DNA from: Actinomadura sp. WMMA1423
GTDB lineage: Bacteria > Actinomycetota > Actinomycetes > Streptosporangiales > Streptosporangiaceae
Length of the DNA stretch: 64,000 nt
Reading direction: 5' to 3'
NCBI RefSeq assembly: GCF_006547145.1
Contig: NZ_CP041244.1
Span: forward strand, 9,114,001 to 9,178,000
Shown in pieces: positions 59,229 to 64,000 of the stretch; within the stretch, counting starts at the first letter, position 1, and each line of letters opens with the position of its first letter. The notes under the pieces were generated by a model. It searched no databases. It saw nothing but the letters and a program-made list of their open reading frames with translations, and was not told the DNA's origin. The position numbers were made by a program, and so were the translations under genes.

Positions 59229-62011
59229 CCGCCTACCGGCTGCACGCCGACTACGACCGCGACGGCCGGGTCTCCGCCCGGCCGGGCGAATGGGCCCGCA
59301 GGCTGGCGCCGCCGGGGGCGCTCGTCCGCGCCAACCTGGACAACGACACCCGGCGGCTGCCCGCGAAGGTCACTCCCGGCGACCCCGTCGAGCTGGACCG
59401 CGAGCTGCCGGTGAAGACCGCGGGGGACGACGAGCCGGCCGGCCTCCTCGTGGAGGAGGTCGCCGCGGCGCCCGGTCCGCTGTTCGTCGTGCTGGAGGGC
59501 GCGGACGCGCTCCGCTGCGCGGTGATCGACGCCACCGGCCGCCGGCTCGCCGGGGCCGGTGCCGGGAACCGGGTCCGCTTCCGGCTGCCGGTCGGCCCGT
59601 TCCCCCGCAAACTCTCCCTGGAGGCGGTGGACCTGCCGGCCGTCCCGGCGGGCAACACGGTGCTGAGCAAGCCGCCCCCCGGGCTGCCGGGCAACCGGAT
59701 CACGGTCCGGCTGGAGCGCGACGACCCGGGCGGCACGGTGGTCGAGGACGAGGTCCTGTTCACCTTGTCGCCGTTCGTCCTGATCGGGAACGCGGGCGCG
59801 CTGGAACGGCTCTACATGTGCCAGGTCACCTCGGACGACCTGTCCAGGCCGCTGGACGACAACCAGCCCGCCGTCGCCGAGGTGCAGGCCGCCCTCCAGA
59901 CGATCGGTGTGCCGCTGACGCTCATCCCGATGGAGGCGCACGGCGGCGACAGCTGGATCCAGGACCAGTACCAGCTCGGGTTCACCGAGACCCCGGACGG
60001 CCCGCTGCGGGTCCTGCTGCACACCCCGCGCACCCGTTCCGACGCCGCCCAGGGGGTCGTCGCGCCCAACCTGAGCTCGGTGGTGACCGGCCACTTCCCG
60101 AGCCGGGACCTCGGGCTCTGCCAGTCGTTCTGGGACCGGGAGCTGACCATCACCTCCCCGGACGGCTCCACCGGACGGCTCGGCTTCGTCGGCAGCGACC
60201 GCGCCCTCGTGATCATGATCCGGGTGAAGATGCTGCGCCGGCAGCTGTTCGAGTCCATCGCGCGGATCGGCACCGAGGTCGAGCTGAACACGACCGTGGC
60301 GGTGTTCGGGGACGCGACCGTCGAGTTCTTCCGCGCCCGCAACGAGCTGCCCGCGCTGGCCGGCCGGCTGAAGCAGGTCGCGAAGGCGGCGGCCGACCGG
60401 CCGGACTCGCCCTGGTTCAAGCAGCACGACAAGCTCGCGCGGCTCGTCCAGAACGCCGAGAAGCAGGTCGAGGAGGTGCGGCGGGAGATCCCGGTCCCGC
60501 AGGGCGCGCCACAGCTCCGACTGCGGCTGCCGGCCGTGGGAAAGCTGCCCCAGCAGGAGTTCCTGATGGCGGAGGCGGAGGTCGGGCGGCTGGAGAAGCG
60601 CCTCCAGCAGTGGCACTCCAGCCACAACTTCGGCGGCAACATCGAGGTCGGCCCCCCGCACGCCAAGGCGCCCGCGGGCGTGGTCGTCGTCGGCAACCAG
60701 ACCACGCGGCAGCCGGACGGCTCCACCGCCACCGACATGGATCCCGAGCTGCTGGCCTTCCTTCGCGGCCAGACGCAGAGCGGGCAGCGGGTGCTGGAGG
60801 TCGACACCAGCTGGCTGGATGTGGGGCACGTCGACGAGGTGCTGGCGTTCGTGCCCGACCTGCGCGACCCCCAGAGCCCTTCGGGCGCGGTGCTGCGCTC
60901 GTCGCCGCTGGTCGCGCTCCGGTTGATCGAGGCCGCCCGGCAGGAGTTCATGGCGGGGCTGTCGCCGGGCGAGCTGACCCGGTACAAGAACTGGCTGCCC
61001 ATCCGCGCCGCGCGGCTCACCTACGAGGGCGCGAACCCGGTCACCCACCTGCTCCGCGGCCTGCAGTGGCTGCACCAGCACGAGAGGGGGCAGCTCCTGC
61101 CGATCGAGCCGCCGGAGATCTACCTGTCGATGGCGACGTGGTACCGCGACTTCAGCGGACCGATCCCGAACTCCCCGCTCCCGCTGCCCGACTCGCCCTG
61201 GCGGCCGACCACCCCGTCCCTGCCGGCCGGCATCTCGATCTTCGAGTTCGACTACTTCCGCGACGGCACCAACGAGGACCTGGAGGACCCGGAGCCGGCC
61301 GGTCCCCGGGCGGGGCCGGGCGGGGCGCCCATCCCGGCTAAGGGGCAGCTGACGGAGACCGAGGAGAAGCTGACCACCGAGTACGGCGCCATCGAGATCC
61401 TCAAGCTCCCGGTCCTGTTCGACGACCGGTCGGCGCTCGCCGAGCAGACCGCGGCCTTCACCCCCAACCTGGCGAACCTCCAGGTCGCCGCCCCCTGGCT
61501 GCTGGTCCCGCGGCCGCACGGCCCGCGGATGGACGTCGAGGCGGCCGTCCGCGTCCTGCGGACGGTCGCCCAGCAGTTCAGGGACGTGAAGGCGTCGCGG
61601 TTCACCCCGCAGTGGCTGCGCGCCCGCGGACTCGACCGCACGGTCTTCTGGGCCCGGGCCGGCTCCGTGGCGGGCGACCTCGCCGGAGACGACGCCGAGA
61701 AGCTGACCTCGGCGTTTCTCGACGGCTGGCCGAGGGGAACCGACCGCAGGGAGATCCGCCGGCAGATCATCCGTGCCAACCCCGGCGCGTTCGACTCGCG
61801 GGGCTTCCTCAGGGGGAGCGCCTGGCGCAAGCTCCAGATCCCCGAGCGCAAGGTCGACCTCTTCGAAGCCTGGACCGAGGCGGTGGCCGACCGGCTCGGG
61901 TACCGGGTGAGCTGGGTGGAGGCGTGGTACTACCACGTGCGCCTGGGGTCCATCCACTGCGGGACCAACACGCTGCGCGCCGCCCCCGCCGGCCTCCGCT
62001 GGTGGCGCTGA
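59225..62011 (+). CDS. Protein-arginine deiminase (PAD) homologue
   Basis: A 928-aa protein with the hallmarks of peptidylarginine deiminases, which convert protein arginine to citrulline. N-terminal ADYDRDGRVS and GALVRANLDNDTRRL resemble the calcium-linked middle domain of animal PADs. The catalytic residues are all present: Asp247 (GDSWIQDQYQLGF), His535 and Asp537 (WLDVGHVDEVLAFVP), and Cys912 (GSIHCGTNTLR); NFGGNIEVGPP also matches. Spacing is larger than in human PAD4 (insertions of about 170 residues between Asp247 and His535 and about 200 between His535 and Cys912). Neither signal peptide nor membrane helix is seen. Overlaps the coiled-coil gene. Confidence 0.9.
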   Translation: MTAYRLHADYDRDGRVSARPGEWARRLAPPGALVRANLDNDTRRLPAKVTPGDPVELDRELPVKTAGDDEPAGLLVEEVAAAPGPLFVVLEGADALRCAVIDATGRRLAGAGAGNRVRFRLPVGPFPRKLSLEAVDLPAVPAGNTVLSKPPPGLPGNRITVRLERDDPGGTVVEDEVLFTLSPFVLIGNAGALERLYMCQVTSDDLSRPLDDNQPAVAEVQAALQTIGVPLTLIPMEAHGGDSWIQDQYQLGFTETPDGPLRVLLHTPRTRSDAAQGVVAPNLSSVVTGHFPSRDLGLCQSFWDRELTITSPDGSTGRLGFVGSDRALVIMIRVKMLRRQLFESIARIGTEVELNTTVAVFGDATVEFFRARNELPALAGRLKQVAKAAADRPDSPWFKQHDKLARLVQNAEKQVEEVRREIPVPQGAPQLRLRLPAVGKLPQQEFLMAEAEVGRLEKRLQQWHSSHNFGGNIEVGPPHAKAPAGVVVVGNQTTRQPDGSTATDMDPELLAFLRGQTQSGQRVLEVDTSWLDVGHVDEVLAFVPDLRDPQSPSGAVLRSSPLVALRLIEAARQEFMAGLSPGELTRYKNWLPIRAARLTYEGANPVTHLLRGLQWLHQHERGQLLPIEPPEIYLSMATWYRDFSGPIPNSPLPLPDSPWRPTTPSLPAGISIFEFDYFRDGTNEDLEDPEPAGPRAGPGGAPIPAKGQLTETEEKLTTEYGAIEILKLPVLFDDRSALAEQTAAFTPNLANLQVAAPWLLVPRPHGPRMDVEAAVRVLRTVAQQFRDVKASRFTPQWLRARGLDRTVFWARAGSVAGDLAGDDAEKLTSAFLDGWPRGTDRREIRRQIIRANPGAFDSRGFLRGSAWRKLQIPERKVDLFEAWTEAVADRLGYRVSWVEAWYYHVRLGSIHCGTNTLRAAPAGLRWWR

Positions 62012-62198
62012 CGCGGGAAAGTGACCGTTTCATCGCGATCCCTTGAAGAGGACCGCGTGCCGCTTCCGCCGTGGCGGGAACGAACGCGGCAACGGGCACA
62101 CCGGTGAGCAGGACACGGCCTCCGCACGCGACGGCGCCGGTCGGCGCGCACCGGTACCAGGGGTGCCCGCCGCGCGTTCGGCCTGCGGGGGAGACGTC

Positions 62199-64000
62199 AT
62201 GGCGAAAGGTTTCAAGGGCAGGATCGCTCTGGACATCCGTGATTCGGAGCCGGACTGGGAGCCGTTCCTGTCGCCGTGGGCGCCCAAGGGCTCTCCGAAC
62301 GTCCTGGTGATCGTGTGGGACGACGTCGGCTACGGGACGATGGACTGCTACGGCGGCCCGGTGCGGACGCCGACGATGAGCCGGATCGCGAACCTGGGCC
62401 TGCGCTACTCCAACTTCCACACCACCGCGCTGTGCTCGCCGAGCAGGGCCTCCCTGCTCAACGGCCGGAACGCGACGTCGAACGGGATGGCCACGGTCGC
62501 CGAGTTCAGCGCCGGGTTCCCGGGGATCTCCACCCGGATCCCGGTGGAGAACGGATTCGTCTCCGAGGTCCTGGTCGAGCGCGGGTACAACACCTACTGC
62601 GTCGGCAAGTGGCACCTCGCCCCCGGGTGGGAGACCAGCATGGCCGCCTACAAGGGCCGCTGGCCGCTCGGGTGCGGGTTCGAGCGGTTCTACGGCTACC
62701 TCAACGGCGAATCGAGCTGCTGGTACCCGACCCTCGTCCACGACAACCACCAGGTCGCCGCGCCGGCGAGGCCCGAGGACGGCTACCACATCGCCAAGGA
62801 CCTGTCCGACAAGGCCATCCAGTTCATCCGCGACGCCAAGGCCGTCGATCCGGACAAGCCCTTCTTCATGTACCTCTCGCTCGACGCGGCCCACGCGCCG
62901 CACCATGTCTTCAAGGAATGGGCCGACGAGTACAAGGGGAACTTCGACCAGGGCTACGAGGCGATCCGGCCCGAGATCCTGCGCCGCCAGAAGGAGATCG
63001 GCCTGCTGCCCGAGGACACCCGGCTGTCGGTGATCAACCCGCACGGCGAGCCGGAGTCCGCCGGACCGGACGGGCAGCCCTGGCCGCTGCTCGACACCGT
63101 CCGGCCGTGGGACTCCCTCGACGCCGGCGAGCGGCGGCTGTTCGCCAGGATGGCCGAGATCTTCGCCGGCTACGTCACCTACACCGACGACCAGCTCGGC
63201 CGGGTGATCGACTTCCTGGAGTCGGCCGGCGAGCTCGACAACACGATCATCGTGGCCGTTTCCGACAACGGCGGCAGCGGCGAGGGCGGCCCGGACGGGA
63301 CGTTCAACGAGATGCGGTTCTTCAACGGGCTGCCCAGCCCGGCGGAGCTGTCCCTGGAGCGCATCGACGAACTCGGCGGCACCACCTCCTACAACCACTA
63401 CAACACCGGATGGGCCTGGGCGTTCGACACCCCGTTCCCCTACTGGAAGCGCTGGGCCGGCTATGAGGGCGGCGTCGCCGACATGTGCATCGTCGCCTGG
63501 CCCGGCAGGATCAAGGCCCGGGGCGAGGTGCGCCACCAGTACGTCCACGCGGTCGACGTGGCCCCGACGCTCTACGACCTGCTCGGCATCGAACCGCCGG
63601 AGGTGCTCGGGGGGCGCCCGCAGAGCCCGATCGAGGGCGAGAGCTTCGCCGCCTCGGTCACCGACCCCTCGGCGCCGGGGAAGCGGACCCAGTTCTACGC
63701 GATGCTGGGCCAGCGCGCGATCTACCACGAGGGGTGGCTGGCCTGCACCGCGCATCCCCCGCTGAGCGGCTGGGGCAGGTTCGAGGAGGACGTGTGGGAG
63801 ATCTACGACCTCACCCGCGACCGGGCGCAGTCCACGAACCTGGCCGACCGGGAGCCCGGCCGGCTCGAGCGGATGAAGAGCCTGTGGTACTACCTCGCGG
63901 GCAACTACAACGGGCTGCCGCTGGACGACCGCACCGCGCTGGAGCAGACCCTGTCCGAACGCCCGCAGGGCACCCCGGCGCGCGAGCGCTACGTCTACTA
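62199..64000 (+). CDS. Formylglycine-dependent sulfatase (3' end beyond window)
   Basis: At least 600 residues of a type I sulfatase. Metal-binding Asp41-Asp42 are in VLVIVWDDVGYGTMDC, and the modification motif is Cys79-Ser-Pro-Ser-Arg83 (TALCSPSRASLLNGR), where Cys becomes formylglycine. GKWHLAPGWET, and ADMCIVAWPGRI with AVDVAPTLYDLLGIEPP, follow the arylsulfatase pattern. There is no signal peptide, so the protein is probably cytoplasmic. It starts 187 bp after the PAD gene and may share its transcript. Substrate unknown. The frame is open at the right edge. Confidence 0.92.
   Translation, partial: MAKGFKGRIALDIRDSEPDWEPFLSPWAPKGSPNVLVIVWDDVGYGTMDCYGGPVRTPTMSRIANLGLRYSNFHTTALCSPSRASLLNGRNATSNGMATVAEFSAGFPGISTRIPVENGFVSEVLVERGYNTYCVGKWHLAPGWETSMAAYKGRWPLGCGFERFYGYLNGESSCWYPTLVHDNHQVAAPARPEDGYHIAKDLSDKAIQFIRDAKAVDPDKPFFMYLSLDAAHAPHHVFKEWADEYKGNFDQGYEAIRPEILRRQKEIGLLPEDTRLSVINPHGEPESAGPDGQPWPLLDTVRPWDSLDAGERRLFARMAEIFAGYVTYTDDQLGRVIDFLESAGELDNTIIVAVSDNGGSGEGGPDGTFNEMRFFNGLPSPAELSLERIDELGGTTSYNHYNTGWAWAFDTPFPYWKRWAGYEGGVADMCIVAWPGRIKARGEVRHQYVHAVDVAPTLYDLLGIEPPEVLGGRPQSPIEGESFAASVTDPSAPGKRTQFYAMLGQRAIYHEGWLACTAHPPLSGWGRFEEDVWEIYDLTRDRAQSTNLADREPGRLERMKSLWYYLAGNYNGLPLDDRTALEQTLSERPQGTPARERYVY

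Noticed and set aside
59218..61341. A 707-codon plus-strand frame inside the PAD gene
   Set aside because: Arg/Gly/Pro-rich shadow in another frame. All PAD motifs are in the 59225 frame.
58526..61957. A 1143-codon minus-strand frame opposite PAD
   Set aside because: Long antisense frames are expected at this GC content. The translation is compositionally biased (Asp/Val/Gly/Arg) and has no recognisable domain.
1..64000. Prophage, integrative element or insertion sequence
   Set aside because: No integrase, transposase, att-like direct repeat or tRNA gene was seen in any frame. Gene families and base composition are fairly uniform.

Overview
This 64-kb window is very GC-rich. It has strong GC third-position bias, frequent GTG (and one TTG) starts, and many ATGA/GTGA stop-start overlaps. 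The gene content (DUF3073, an F420-type LLM oxidoreductase, a RipA-like NlpC/P60 hydrolase behind a ydaO-type riboswitch, SulP with ArsR, FCD and UTRA GntR regulators) points to a soil actinomycete. A Streptosporangiales genus such as Actinomadura is my inference, not a demonstrated assignment. I see no transposase, tRNA, rRNA, CRISPR array or phage gene.

Layout. 1-3488 (minus): sulfotransferase (cut by the left edge), DUF1214 protein and a dihydrodipicolinate-reductase-like dehydrogenase, divergent from a TetR gene across a perfect 29-bp palindrome. 4.2-7.3 kb: VanZ, an orphan OmpR-type response regulator, and a lipoprotein coupled to a membrane protein. 7.4-9.7 kb: DUF3073-ArsR-SulP, all overlapping. 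9.7-11.5 kb: AraC divergent from a phytanoyl-CoA-dioxygenase-like enzyme. 11.5-26.2 kb: one nearly gapless minus-strand catabolic array holding MmgE/PrpD, LLM oxidoreductase, meta-cleavage hydrolase, LigB extradiol dioxygenase, TetR, a degenerate M20 protein, a fused molybdenum/FAD hydroxylase with its 2Fe-2S subunit, an Rbs-type ABC importer, a 42-aa membrane peptide and a second hydrolase. 26.3-29.2 kb: a PDR-type reductase divergent from a Rieske oxygenase, followed by a second TetR paralogous to the first. Three GTAC-NNN-GTAC sites tie these promoters together. This looks like an aromatic or heteroaromatic degradation regulon of unknown substrate.

29.3-34.8 kb: BlaI/M56 peptidase pair; c-di-AMP riboswitch and NlpC/P60 hydrolase; LuxR divergent from a hemerythrin protein; HAD phosphatase. 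34.8-42 kb: myo-inositol catabolism (UTRA GntR; IolE-like, IolC, IolJ-like aldolase, IolD, MmsA/IolA). 42-49.5 kb: isochorismatase-like amidase, hydantoinase B and A, CaiB/BaiF CoA-transferase and FCD GntR, divergent from an HMG-CoA-lyase-like gene over TTGCATGCAA operators. 49.7-53.7 kb: tautomerase, 3-oxoacid CoA-transferase A/B, a PcaF-like thiolase with a ten-copy minisatellite tail, and a divergent LysR.

53.7-64 kb: a secreted TAP-like peptidase, then the least ordinary locus. A 1109-residue protein with a charged coiled-coil region and a 140-residue Thr-rich tail is translationally coupled to a bacterial protein-arginine deiminase (PAD) homologue that keeps the PAD catalytic residues. 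A formylglycine-type sulfatase follows and is cut by the right edge. The coiled-coil protein plus PAD pair is my best candidate for an undescribed system.
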